From NCBI GenBank assembly GCA_047601145.1, contig JASGJW010000001.1:1798001-1862000 (forward strand): a DNA stretch of 64,000 bases, in the 5' to 3' direction. The notes under the pieces are model-generated. The model was given only the letters and a program-made list of their open reading frames with translations, did not search any database and had not been told where the DNA came from. Below are positions 42,362-53,307 of the stretch, one piece after another. The position numbers and the translations under genes were made by a program. Position 1 is the stretch's first letter; each line of letters opens with the position of its first letter. This stretch comes from UBA7672 sp047601145 (GTDB taxonomy: Bacteria > Pseudomonadota > Alphaproteobacteria > Caulobacterales > Hyphomonadaceae).

Positions 42362-44266
42362 ATGCGTTTCCCGGAGGAATTTCTCAACGAACTGAAGTCG
42401 CGCGTGCGGCTGTCGGACGTCGTTGGGAAAAAGGTCCAGCTCAAGAAGCGCGGCAAGGACTGGGTCGGCCTGTCGCCGTTCTCGAGCGAAAAGACACCGA
42501 GCTTCTACGTCCATGACGATCGCGGCTTCTACAAATGCTTCTCTACCCAGAAGGCTGGAGACGCCATCACCTTCCTGACCGAGACCGAACGGCTGACCTT
42601 CGCCGAGGCCGTCGAAAAGCTGGCGCGCGATTATGGCCTCGAATTGCCCAAGCAGTCGGCCGAGGAAGAGAAGCAGTATCGCCGCCGCACGACGCTGATC
42701 AAATGGGTCGAGAAGGCCTGCGCCTTCTTCGAGGACCAACTGCGCAAGCCCGCTGGCATGGAAGCGCGCGAATACCTGCAGAAGCGCGGCTTTGGGCCTG
42801 AAGCCTGGACGCGCCATCGGATGGGCTTCGCTCCCAATGGCTGGCGTTCGCTGGCGGATTTCCTGACGAAGCAGGGCGCGTCGGTCGAGGAACTGATCGA
42901 GGCCGGCCTGCTGGTTCAGCCCGAAGAGGCCGACAAGCAGCCGTGGGATCGCTTCCGCAATCGCGTGATCTTCCCGATCACGGACCACTCCAACCGCGTC
43001 ATCGCCTTCGGCGCCCGCACGCTCGAGCCGGACGGCAAGCCGAAATACCTCAACTCTTCGGACTCGCCGCTCTTCCACAAGGGCCGCACGCTCTATCGTT
43101 ACATGGACGCGCGTGAGGCGCTGGCGGCGATCAAGGAAGGTCCGCTGTCACGCGGCCTGCTGGTGACCGAAGGCTACGTCGATGCGATCTCGCTGGCCGA
43201 AGCCGGGATTGGCTCCGCCGTGGCGCCGCTGGGAACCGCGCTGACCGAAGAGCAGCTCGACCTGCTCTGGCGCGCCGGACCCGAACCGATCCTGTGTTTC
43301 GATGGCGACGCCGCCGGCATCCGGGCGGCCTGGCGCGCCTGCGACCGGGCGCTGCCGCTGATCGAACCGGGCAAGACGCTGTTCTTCGTGCTGCTGCCTG
43401 ACGGCATGGATCCGGACGATGTCGTGAGGGTTCGTGGGCCCCAGGCGATGCGGGACATGCTGGCCGGGGCAAGGCCCCTGGTCGACCTCTTGTGGAGCCG
43501 GGAACTCGAGGCGGAACCGCTCGATACGCCCGAGCGGAAGGCCGGATTCGAAGCGCGGCTTATGGCCGCTGTGGGACAGATCAGGCACGCCGTGGTCAAG
43601 AAAGCCTACGAGCGGGAGCTGCGCGATCGGCTTTACTGGCATTTCCGCCCGGGCAAGGGCGGTGGCAGCCAAGGCGGTAACCATGCCCAGAATCCCGCCC
43701 GGAAGGGGTTCTCACCCGGTCCAACCGGCCTTCCGGGCCTTATCCTGGTGGTCAGGGCGCTGGAGAGCCCCCAGATCATGGAACAGGGCCGGGAAGTCCT
43801 GGCCCGGGCCGCTTTCGAGGACCCCGACATCCAGGCCATCCGGGATGCCGCTTTCCACGTCTACGACAACACCGAAATGCTTGACCGGCCTGCGGTTGCA
43901 GCCCATTTACGTAGCCTTGGCCGCAAGCGGGCTGTCGAGCTATTGGAAACCTTCCCAGTCGGGCAACCGATGGACCCACGGTCAAACGAGGGCCGCGATT
44001 GGCTTGACGCCTTGGGTAGGTTCCCGGTCGCCAGAACGTTGGTAGCTGAAGTGCAGGCGACGAAGCGGGCTGAGGAAGAGGGCGTCGAGATCATGAGCGC
44101 CGCTCATCAGGCCAGGATCATGCAGAAGGTGATCGCGCGGCGTAGCGCCAGCAGGTCGGTGGTGGATGAAGCGGTGACCTCGCCCGCCAACGAAGGCGTC
44201 CAGAGCTTGCGGGACGCACTGGGTGGGATGGGCGCCGCAATGGAGTCAAAACGCTCTGAAGACTGA
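42362..44266 (+). CDS. dnaG: DNA primase, with degenerate zinc-binding domain
   Basis: 634 residues. DnaG synthesises RNA primers for replication. The N-terminal domain is recognisable (MRFPEEFLNELKSRVRLSDV, then WVGLSPFSSEKTPSF), but zinc ligands expected at 38, 41, 59 and 62 are Ser38, Ser41, Cys59 and Thr62, so only one remains. The TOPRIM core has LLVTEGYVDAISLAEAGIG and ILCFDGDAAGIRAAW with the metal-binding acidic residues intact. The C-terminal ~130 residues should bind DnaB helicase. ATG 42362 was chosen over upstream codons because the family begins MRFP. rpoD follows at once. Confidence 0.95.
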   Translation: MRFPEEFLNELKSRVRLSDVVGKKVQLKKRGKDWVGLSPFSSEKTPSFYVHDDRGFYKCFSTQKAGDAITFLTETERLTFAEAVEKLARDYGLELPKQSAEEEKQYRRRTTLIKWVEKACAFFEDQLRKPAGMEAREYLQKRGFGPEAWTRHRMGFAPNGWRSLADFLTKQGASVEELIEAGLLVQPEEADKQPWDRFRNRVIFPITDHSNRVIAFGARTLEPDGKPKYLNSSDSPLFHKGRTLYRYMDAREALAAIKEGPLSRGLLVTEGYVDAISLAEAGIGSAVAPLGTALTEEQLDLLWRAGPEPILCFDGDAAGIRAAWRACDRALPLIEPGKTLFFVLLPDGMDPDDVVRVRGPQAMRDMLAGARPLVDLLWSRELEAEPLDTPERKAGFEARLMAAVGQIRHAVVKKAYERELRDRLYWHFRPGKGGGSQGGNHAQNPARKGFSPGPTGLPGLILVVRALESPQIMEQGREVLARAAFEDPDIQAIRDAAFHVYDNTEMLDRPAVAAHLRSLGRKRAVELLETFPVGQPMDPRSNEGRDWLDALGRFPVARTLVAEVQATKRAEEEGVEIMSAAHQARIMQKVIARRSASRSVVDEAVTSPANEGVQSLRDALGGMGAAMESKRSED

Positions 44267-44267
44267 T

Positions 44268-46712
<2,445 letters not shown>

Positions 46713-46740
46713 TCGGTCACTTGCCAGATCAACTGAACCA

Positions 46741-46775
46741 GAAGCCCGGCTCATCGCCGGGCTTCTTTTCATTTG
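46741..46775 (+). terminator. Intrinsic terminator of the dnaG-rpoD operon
   Basis: Perfect 10-bp stem GAAGCCCGGC (46741-46750) / GCCGGGCTTC (46756-46765) with a TCATC loop, followed by TTTTCATTT. It lies 28 bases after the rpoD stop. Confidence 0.9.
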
Positions 46776-46816
46776 CGCGCGCCTGATCCACTCTGAATGC
46801 GGCGTGGAGGTTGGCC

Positions 46817-47545
46817 ATGCGCGCGCTGTTGATCGGTCTGGCTCTGGTGGTCGTTGCATGTTCGTCCGGGCAGGGCGTGGCGCCGGCAGTAGAGAACTAT
46901 GGCGCTCTCAAGGATGCGCGAGCCAAGGCTTACGAAAGGCGCGATCGGGCATTCTTCGAGAAGCTGCTGGCGAACGACTTTCGCGGCATGAATCCCACAG
47001 GGACTGTGCTGGACAAGGCAGGTTATCTCGATCTTGAGTTCGGACCCGGCCGGGCGGGAAGCATCACGTCGAAGACGGAAGTTTCGGATTTCGAGGCGAG
47101 ACGCACGGGCGACACGCTGGTGATGACCTACTCCGAGCGCGTCGTGAACCATGTCGGTGCACAGGTGCTCGCCGAGCGGTCGCGACGGCTGGATGTCTAC
47201 GCGATGCGCAATGGTCAATGGCGTCTCGTGGCAATGACGGGTGCGCGGCTGCCTGAAGCGCCTACGGTGATCGCGATGGCGGCCGAACAGCTCGCGGCTT
47301 TCGCTGGAGAGTATGAGTTCGCTCCTGGCGTCGTCTCGCGCGTATGGGTCGATGGCAATCACCTGGCAGAGCAGAGCACGGGTCAGCCGCAGACGAAGAT
47401 GATGCCAATGGGACCGGACCTGTTCTTCGATCCCGGCAACCTTGCGGCGCGCATATCTTTCTCCCGCGACGCCGCCGGCCGCGTCGATGTGCAGATCTAC
47501 CAGTCGGATGGCCAATCCCTGCGCGGGAAGCGCGTCGGCGGTTAG
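46817..47545 (+). CDS. Lipoprotein with NTF2-like (DUF4440) domain
   Basis: 242 residues from ATG 46817 (GGAGG six bases upstream). Lipobox VVAC predicts lipidation. Residues about 28-150 form an NTF2-like domain: YGALKDARAKAYERRDRAFF, EKLLANDFRGMNPTGTVLDK and LDVYAMRNGQWRLVAMTGAR. The last ~85 residues (LAAFAGEYEFAPGVVSRVWV, then MGPDLFFDPG) resemble the DUF3471 beta domain usually fused to beta-lactamase-like hydrolases. A lipid-anchored fusion of these two modules is uncommon; function unknown. Confidence 0.7.
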   Translation: MRALLIGLALVVVACSSGQGVAPAVENYGALKDARAKAYERRDRAFFEKLLANDFRGMNPTGTVLDKAGYLDLEFGPGRAGSITSKTEVSDFEARRTGDTLVMTYSERVVNHVGAQVLAERSRRLDVYAMRNGQWRLVAMTGARLPEAPTVIAMAAEQLAAFAGEYEFAPGVVSRVWVDGNHLAEQSTGQPQTKMMPMGPDLFFDPGNLAARISFSRDAAGRVDVQIYQSDGQSLRGKRVGG

Positions 47546-47701
47546 GGCGCGGTTGGCTCCTCCCAGGCGACCGCATGAGCTTTTGGAATGAGGCTCGCGA
47601 ATTCTGCTCCGGGACTTGGCGGGAAAGCCCCTCTAGATTGGCGTCGGGACCGCTCACCATCTCGTGTCGACGGTGGCCCTATGGCGACACCCGAGAAGGG
47701 A

Positions 47702-47717
47702 GAACGCAAAAGCGTTC
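47702..47717. promoter_or_regulatory. Inverted repeat before the DUF4242 gene
   Basis: GAACGC-AAAA-GCGTTC is a perfect 6-bp inverted repeat 27 bases upstream of the start at 47744. It may be an operator or an mRNA leader hairpin. No T-tract follows. Confidence 0.25.
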
Positions 47718-47743
47718 GCAACAATAAAAAGAAGAAGCAGACA

Positions 47744-48028
47744 ATGCTCAAACGTTACGTGATCGAGCGCGACATCCCGGCGGTGGGGTCCATGACCCCA
47801 AAAGAACTTTGTGGAGCCGCGCAGACCTCCAACGCCGCCCTGGCCAAACTTGCCCCCAAGGTCCAGTGGCAGCACTCCTACGTGGCCAAGGACAAAACCT
47901 TCTGCATCTATCTCGCTGAGAACGAAGACGCGGTGCGTGAACACGCCCGCCTTTCGGGCTTCCCGGCGAGCAAGATCACGGAGGCCGCCACGATCATCGA
48001 CCCGACGACCGCTCGCGCGGCCGCCTGA
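47744..48028 (+). CDS. DUF4242 family small protein
   Basis: 94 residues. It starts MLKRYVIERDIPAVGSMTPK, the characteristic opening of DUF4242 proteins, a small ferredoxin-like fold family that includes a nickel-binding member. Later segments are VQWQHSYVAKDKTFCIYLAE and NEDAVREHARLSGFPASKIT. No signal peptide. The ATG at 47744 follows a purine-rich stretch (AAGAAGAAGCAG). An extended upstream frame lacks a ribosome site. Function is not established for the family; metal binding is a possibility. Confidence 0.8.
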   Translation: MLKRYVIERDIPAVGSMTPKELCGAAQTSNAALAKLAPKVQWQHSYVAKDKTFCIYLAENEDAVREHARLSGFPASKITEAATIIDPTTARAAA

Positions 48029-48053
48029 TCCCTGACCGAAAACTGGTGCTTTC

Positions 48054-48087
48054 GGCTGATGGACGCGGGAGACTGCTTCCATCAGCC
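48054..48087. promoter_or_regulatory. 10-bp perfect inverted repeat upstream of the GlxA/AraC regulator
   Basis: GGCTGATGGA (48054-48063) is exactly complementary to TCCATCAGCC (48078-48087), separated by 14 bases. It lies 35 bases upstream of the regulator's start and 25 bases after the DUF4242 stop. It could act as an operator or as a weak terminator; no T-tract follows. Confidence 0.4.
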
Positions 48088-48122
48088 GGTTGCGCATTCT
48101 AGGTTGTCATCAGGAGACGGTC

Positions 48123-49154
48123 ATGACCGACCCGATACTGGAAGTTTGCGTCGTCCTTATGGAGGACGGCTACGCCTCAACGGCGCTGATGCCGATCGAG
48201 GTGTTTCACTCCGCCGGCGCGCTGTGGCGGCAACTCAAGGGCGAAACGCCCGAGCCGCGCTTCCGCGTTTCCACCGCTTCAATCGACGGCAAGCCCGTGC
48301 GTAGCCCCTACGCCGGGCTCACCATGGCCCCGCAGCATGCAATCGCCGATATCAAGAAGGCCGACATAATCATCGTGCCGACCTCCGGCCTGTCACTCGA
48401 CGACAAGCTGATCGAGAACAACTCCATCCTCCCCTGGCTGCGCTGGCATCATGAGCGCGGCGCGTACATCGCAGGCGTCTGCATGGGCGCTGCGTACCTG
48501 GCCGAAGCGGGATTGCTCGATCACCGCCGCGCGACGACCCACTGGGCTGTCGCGGGCGATCTGCGCCGCCGCTGGCCGAAGGTGAACTGGCAGGAAGACA
48601 ACATTCTCACGGAAGACCAGCGCCTCCTGTGCTCAGGGGGCGTCACCGCGGCGGCTGATGTGAGCCTCTACCTCGTCGAGAAGCTGTGTGGGCACGAAGT
48701 GGCCGTGCAGACGGCGAAGGCGCTACTACTCTCCATGCCCCGCACGCACCAGTCCGGCTATGCGGTCCTGCCCCTGTCGCCGGCGCATACGGACGAGCCG
48801 ATCCGCCGCGTGCAGGAGCTGATCCAGGCCCGCTTCACGGATCCGCTTTCGAGCGAACAGATGGCGGAGCTTGCGGGCATGAGCGAGCGCACCTTCCTCC
48901 GGCGGTTCAAGGCGGCGACGGGCCAGGCCCCGGCAGCCTACCTTCAGGCCGTGCGTGTCGAAGCGGCCAAGTCGATGCTGGAGCTTGAAACCATCAGCGT
49001 GCAGAGCGTGTCGCTGAAGGTCGGCTATGAAGACGTCTCGTTCTTCCGGTCCATCTTCAAGCGCGCAACTGGCATGACGCCGGGCGAATACCGCGAACGT
49101 TTCGCCAAATATACGGTGAGACAACCCGAAAGTGTCGATCTCGACGCCACCTAG
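48123..49154 (+). CDS. GlxA-type AraC regulator with DJ-1/PfpI-like N-terminal domain
   Basis: 343 residues. The N-terminal half (about 1-200) is a class I glutamine-amidotransferase-like (DJ-1/PfpI) domain: VCVVLMEDGYASTALMPIEV, YIAGVCMGAAYLAEAGLLDH with a nucleophile-elbow Cys, and RRATTHWAVAGDL. The C-terminal AraC domain has EQMAELAGMSERTFLRRFKA and SVQSVSLKVGYEDVSFFRSI. GlxA/FtrA-type regulators sense small metabolites through the amidotransferase-like domain. CAGGAGA precedes the ATG at 48123. The target genes are unknown. Confidence 0.9.
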   Translation: MTDPILEVCVVLMEDGYASTALMPIEVFHSAGALWRQLKGETPEPRFRVSTASIDGKPVRSPYAGLTMAPQHAIADIKKADIIIVPTSGLSLDDKLIENNSILPWLRWHHERGAYIAGVCMGAAYLAEAGLLDHRRATTHWAVAGDLRRRWPKVNWQEDNILTEDQRLLCSGGVTAAADVSLYLVEKLCGHEVAVQTAKALLLSMPRTHQSGYAVLPLSPAHTDEPIRRVQELIQARFTDPLSSEQMAELAGMSERTFLRRFKAATGQAPAAYLQAVRVEAAKSMLELETISVQSVSLKVGYEDVSFFRSIFKRATGMTPGEYRERFAKYTVRQPESVDLDAT

Positions 49155-49696
49155 GCAGCGGCGCGGGCAAGCTCTTTTGCAAGACGGGTGCAATCGGCGC
49201 GCATTCGCTTGATCAGCGGCCGTTGCGGGTTGTCCCAGCCGGTGAGGTTGAGCGGCGGTTCAAGCTTGGCGATAACCTCGGCTTCAAGCGTCGGCAGGTC
49301 TGCGCCTGGCAAGGAAAGCGTGCTGACCAGCAGGTTCGCCCGCATCCAGCGCGAGAGGATGGCTTCGCCATCGACCGCGAAGGCGTAGTTGCGCGTATTG
49401 GTTTCGCTCGGTCCCGGCGCGCGCGGGCAGGGCTGTAGCCAGAGGTGCTTGCGCAGGATGGCGCCGAGGCTGCGGCGCAGCGTCGAGAAGCCGCTGTTCT
49501 CCGTAAAATGGTCACGTGCGCTCAGCCCGTCATGCGTCGCGCCGGCATAGAGCAGGCCATGCTCGGCGGGCGTGATGGGCAGCAATTGGCAACGCGGCCG
49601 CAGGAAGATGGCGTAAAGCCCCGGTGCATCCGGCTGCGGAGCGTCGTGCGGCTTGCGGGTGTCGATAAGCGTCTGGCAGATGTCGTCGATCGTCAT
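49151..49696 (-). CDS. GIY-YIG nuclease family-like protein
   Basis: 181 residues. The GIY-YIG signature is visible as GLYAIFL ... LLYAGATHDGLSARDHF, followed by a basic helix (RSLGAILRKHLWLQP) and a distal glutamate in LEAEVIAKLEPPLNLTGW, the same E...(L)EPPLN block used by active GIY-YIG nucleases to hold metal. The central part (about 85-125) is an insertion with SETNTRNYAFAV. The target is unknown. It overlaps the GlxA gene's stop by 4 bases in convergent orientation. A second GIY-YIG-type protein is encoded at 22.4 kb. Confidence 0.7.
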   Translation of the reverse strand: MTIDDICQTLIDTRKPHDAPQPDAPGLYAIFLRPRCQLLPITPAEHGLLYAGATHDGLSARDHFTENSGFSTLRRSLGAILRKHLWLQPCPRAPGPSETNTRNYAFAVDGEAILSRWMRANLLVSTLSLPGADLPTLEAEVIAKLEPPLNLTGWDNPQRPLIKRMRADCTRLAKELARAAA

Positions 49697-49841
49697 GGCT
49701 GGCCTTTCCAGTCCCGCACAAGTGTGCAGGCAAAGCCGCCAAGGTCCGTTTAGACCGATCCATCAAATTGCACGCATCGCTGAAACGCATTGGGGCGCTT
49801 GCCCCAGCGCGTTTCGCGATCACGGTTTACGCCTGTGACGA

Positions 49842-50690
49842 TCAGAGCCCGTTGAACGTACCGTTGCACGTCTGTGGGTCTCCGGACTTGTACCCGGCCT
49901 GCAGCCACTGCATCCGCTCGGCCGAGGTGCCGTGCGTGAAGTTTTCCGGCGTCACCTGACCGCCCGAGCGGCGCTGCAGCGTGTCGTCGCCGATCGCCTG
50001 CGCGGTCTTGAGGCCAGCCTCAATGTCGCCCGGCTCAAGGGCGACTTCGCCGTTCGAAGCAGCAGAAGCGTTCGCCGCCCAGACGCCGGCATAGCAATCG
50101 GCCTGAAGTTCAAGCGCAACGGAGTAGCGATTGCCCGCTTCCTGTCCCATCGACTGCTGTGCCTGCTGCACTTTCTGTGAGGCGCCGGTCAGCGTCTGGA
50201 CGTGATGGCCGAATTCGTGGGCGATGACATAAGCGCGGGCGAACAGCCCGTCGGAACCGCCAAGCTCCTGCATCTGCTGCCAGAAGCTGAGGTCGAGATA
50301 GACGGTCTGATCGTTGGGACAGTAGAACGGGCCCATTGCCGCCTGGCCATAGCCGCAACCCGTGCTGGTGCCTTGATCGTACAGCACGGTTTTGGGTTTC
50401 GTATAATTGCCGATCTTGGCCGACCAGACGTCGTTGATGTTCGTGCCGATCACGTCGACGAATTGCCCGGCGTCATCACGCGGCGTGCCGACTTCCCCGT
50501 GTTGCTCGCCTCCGAGGCCTCCAAGCCCTCCCAGCACGGCCTGGGTCGTCGATGGGTTGATGCCGAGGAAATAATAGCCGAGGAGGCCGATGATCACCGC
50601 GCCGATCCCGCCGCCTGCGGCAAGGCCGCCGCCGCCGAGTCCCCGCCGGTCTTCGACGCCGCCTTCACGACGTCCGCCCATCCACCGCAT
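49842..50690 (-). CDS. Neutral zinc metallopeptidase, YpfJ family
   Basis: 282 residues from ATG 50690 (GGAGG upstream); ATG 50702 also possible but lacks a ribosome site. A Gly-rich cytoplasmic segment is followed by one membrane helix (about 28-48), then a periplasmic domain with the zinc motif HEFGHHVQ, preceded by the conserved GCGYGQAAMGPFYCPNDQTVY, LDLSFWQQM and ARAYVI. The final block PENFTHGTSAERMQWLQAGY is also family-typical. Members (YpfJ/KPN_02809-like) are membrane-anchored and likely proteolytic; substrates are unknown. Confidence 0.9.
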   Translation of the reverse strand: MRWMGGRREGGVEDRRGLGGGGLAAGGGIGAVIIGLLGYYFLGINPSTTQAVLGGLGGLGGEQHGEVGTPRDDAGQFVDVIGTNINDVWSAKIGNYTKPKTVLYDQGTSTGCGYGQAAMGPFYCPNDQTVYLDLSFWQQMQELGGSDGLFARAYVIAHEFGHHVQTLTGASQKVQQAQQSMGQEAGNRYSVALELQADCYAGVWAANASAASNGEVALEPGDIEAGLKTAQAIGDDTLQRRSGGQVTPENFTHGTSAERMQWLQAGYKSGDPQTCNGTFNGL

Positions 50691-50764
50691 GACATCCTCC
50701 ATGGCTTGTCCACGCCAGTAGGCCAGAACGCGCGGCCAATGGGAAGGATGCGCCTGATAGGTTG

Positions 50765-51610
50765 TCAGCCGATCGTTTGTCCGCCGGAACCGCCCAGCCA
50801 GGCCTGCAACTGCTTCTGCATGAAGCTGTCATACCGCCGGGCGAGGTTGGTCCCCGTCTCGGAGGCGACGTGGACGCCGGCAAAAACGGTCGACTGGCTG
50901 TCCTTGTGATAGCGGAAGACCGGACCTCCGCTCTGGCCGGGCAGTGAGTCCATCGCATAGTTGAAGTTGGCGGGCCCCACCTTGTTGGGGTCAGGCTGGC
51001 CCGTGCAGAATTTCAGGACGAGCGGAAGCCCGTCTTCCTTCGGATAGCCCGCAACGGTGAGATTCGACGTCTTGAGGTCGGTGTCGTTCAGCGGCGCTTG
51101 CGTATGGACCTGAAAGTGCTTCTTCGACCAGTTGAAGAGCGCATTGTCCGCCAGTCGTGCGATCCCGTAGTCGAACAGGAATTGCATCGGATCGCTTTCG
51201 CTCTTGCCGATATAGCCGGGGCAGATTTCCACGCGCGACACGCGTGACTCCGCTGTTCCCACGCCCGCATTGACGCCCGAGTGGGCCGTGATCGCATCGG
51301 GATACCGGCCAGGACGCTGTCCGTTGCCGAGCAGGTAGAGATTGTGCGCAGCCGTCAGCACGACGTTCGGTGCGATCAGCACGCCGCTTCCGATGCCGAC
51401 CTGGCCATCGACGTAGATCTGCAGGCAGACCAGAGGCCGCCACGGCGACAGCGTCACGTCTTTCACTGTCTTCCGGTCATCGTCGCCATTGATCGATTCA
51501 AGGCGGCGTCCACCCGACGGCCGCCCCTTCGTCTTGCGAACAGCTACCGACGGGTCGAGGTCGGCAGAGGCCTGCCGCCTTTCATACCAGGAGGAGACAA
51601 GCCCCTTCAT
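50765..51610 (-). CDS. Trypsin-like serine protease without signal peptide
   Basis: 281 residues. S1-family catalytic triad: H89 (VVLTAAHN), D147 (FDYGIARL) and S227 (GQSGGPVF). Other S1/S46-like features are GSGVLIAPN and FAGVHVASE. There is no export signal; the first ~45 residues are polar and basic (RKTKGRPSGGRR). Two Cys pairs (VEIC, KFCTG) could form a disulfide if exported. The stop is read into the intergenic region; its start overlaps the stop of the lipoprotein gene (ATGA), so the pair is one translational unit. Substrate unknown; the overlapping lipoprotein is a candidate partner. Confidence 0.8.
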   Translation of the reverse strand: MKGLVSSWYERRQASADLDPSVAVRKTKGRPSGGRRLESINGDDDRKTVKDVTLSPWRPLVCLQIYVDGQVGIGSGVLIAPNVVLTAAHNLYLLGNGQRPGRYPDAITAHSGVNAGVGTAESRVSRVEICPGYIGKSESDPMQFLFDYGIARLADNALFNWSKKHFQVHTQAPLNDTDLKTSNLTVAGYPKEDGLPLVLKFCTGQPDPNKVGPANFNYAMDSLPGQSGGPVFRYHKDSQSTVFAGVHVASETGTNLARRYDSFMQKQLQAWLGGSGGQTIG

Positions 51611-53121
51611 TCGGGTTCATCGCCATTGGGCTTGGGTTGGCCGCCGCCCGTCTTCGGCGTCTCCGGCTTGGTCTGAATGGTGCTCGCCGCCTGACCGGTC
51701 CTGGCCTCCTCCGGCTGCTTCCACAGCGGAATTTCGAACAGGCGTGGCGTTGGGGTGTCGATTGTCGTCAACTCGGCGCTCTTCTGCGCTTCCGTCAGGT
51801 CGAGCTTTGCCGCATCGGTCAGCGGATCAGTCTGGCCGGAATTCTGGTTGAGGTTGTTCTCCTTCTTCGCGGCGCCTGCGCCGGTCGCTGCCTTCACATC
51901 CGCGGCCTCAGCGGATTGGTTGGCCTTGATCTGGGCTGCGGCGTAAGCCTCCTGATAGGCCATGGCGGTATTGGCGAGCTGATCTGCGTTGGTCGCATTG
52001 TTGCGCCGGGCGATATCAGCGGCGAGGGCGGCGTTCAGCGTTTCCTGCCGCAGCCGCCGGGCCTCGTCATAATCGTCCATCGCCTTCAGGCGCTTCATGT
52101 CGGATTCCATCAGGTCCGCATCCTGATTGTTGAAGTTGATGCGGAGCTGCACGACCTCGCTGACGGCTTCGAAAAAGCCGTTGATCACGGTCAGCGGGAT
52201 CGCCGTGATGCCCACAAGTTCGTTGCCCTGGTCGATCACGACCGTCGCCGGCATGCCTTGCGCGAGTTCGACGCGTGACCGCGAGGTTGCGAACACGCCC
52301 GCCGGCAGGCTCAGCGACATCACCGGGGATTCGTTCGGCAGCATCACGACTTCGGACACGTCGCGAACGCCGGCGACGCGCACCCCCAGCCGATACGGGG
52401 CAGGGGCGCGATAGCAGATCGAACTCGTGCACGAGGACACGAGATTCGCGATGCGGCCGGTCGATGCGCCAGACTGCACAGAGAACATCGGATCGAGCGT
52501 GATCGTGAAATAGTTCTGATTGGCGCCGATGCGGGCGCATTGATCGCGGCTGCCCGCCGACAGCGATGCGGGCGATCCGCTGCAGCCCAGGAATTCCAGC
52601 GCGCGCTCGCGCAGCTCCACATTAAGCTTGGTCAGGCTGCACTGCTTGCCGAAATCGCATCCGTCATATTCGAACGGGTCAATGACTTTCGAAAAGACCT
52701 TCGTGACCGTCCCGGCAGTCTGGGTCAGCGTGTTCTCCCGTTTGGGCAGTGCCCCGATGCCGCCGACCGATTTCGCAAGGTTCTCGAGGATCGCGCTCGC
52801 CTGTCCCTCGGACACGGAATTGATGTAGCTGAGCAGCCGTGTCTGCGGGTGAACCATGAAGCGATATTTCTGGCTCGCGAACAGGCCTGAGGACGCCGTG
52901 AGCATGAACGTCGCTTCCGGATCGCCGACGAGGAAAGGCCGGCTGACGCCGAGATAGAGGACGCCCTTGTCCTCGAGCATCTCGACAGTCACGAGCGCCT
53001 TCGGCAGCGCGTACTGCAGGCCCTGGTAGAGGCGGCCTGACGAGAAATCGACGTGTTCCGATTGCACGGACTGGCAGCCCGTCAGGCCCAAAGCGGCAAG
53101 CGCCGCGATCTGCATTTTCAT
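51607..53121 (-). CDS. Cysteine-containing lipoprotein coupled to a serine protease
   Basis: 504 residues from ATG 53121 (GGGAGGGGA upstream). Lipobox LGLTGC. The N-terminal ~300 residues look beta-rich (KALVTVEMLEDKGVLYLGVS, YFTITLDPMFSV, YRLGVRVAGVRDVSEVVMLP) and carry several cysteines in pairs (DGCDFGKQC, FLGC...QC, SSCTSSIC). From about 325 a long Ala/Gln/Glu-rich coiled-coil stretch begins (MESDMKRLKAMDDYDEARRL), then a disordered Pro/Thr tail. No family was recognised. It ends inside the protease start codon (ATGA overlap). Confidence 0.55.
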   Translation of the reverse strand: MKMQIAALAALGLTGCQSVQSEHVDFSSGRLYQGLQYALPKALVTVEMLEDKGVLYLGVSRPFLVGDPEATFMLTASSGLFASQKYRFMVHPQTRLLSYINSVSEGQASAILENLAKSVGGIGALPKRENTLTQTAGTVTKVFSKVIDPFEYDGCDFGKQCSLTKLNVELRERALEFLGCSGSPASLSAGSRDQCARIGANQNYFTITLDPMFSVQSGASTGRIANLVSSCTSSICYRAPAPYRLGVRVAGVRDVSEVVMLPNESPVMSLSLPAGVFATSRSRVELAQGMPATVVIDQGNELVGITAIPLTVINGFFEAVSEVVQLRINFNNQDADLMESDMKRLKAMDDYDEARRLRQETLNAALAADIARRNNATNADQLANTAMAYQEAYAAAQIKANQSAEAADVKAATGAGAAKKENNLNQNSGQTDPLTDAAKLDLTEAQKSAELTTIDTPTPRLFEIPLWKQPEEARTGQAASTIQTKPETPKTGGGQPKPNGDEPE

Positions 53122-53307
53122 CCGGGTCCCCTCCCTGATGCGCCCAGCATATCCACAGAAGGAACCTCTGACCAAGCATTCCCAATGCGAATATCGGGTT
53201 TCCGCTGGGGATCAGGCCGCTCGGCTGCGTTCACGGCGAAGCTGCCTTGCAAAAGAGGCCGTGCTAGGTTCGCCCAATAACAAAGCAGAAAGTGTTGGAG
53301 GGCGTGG

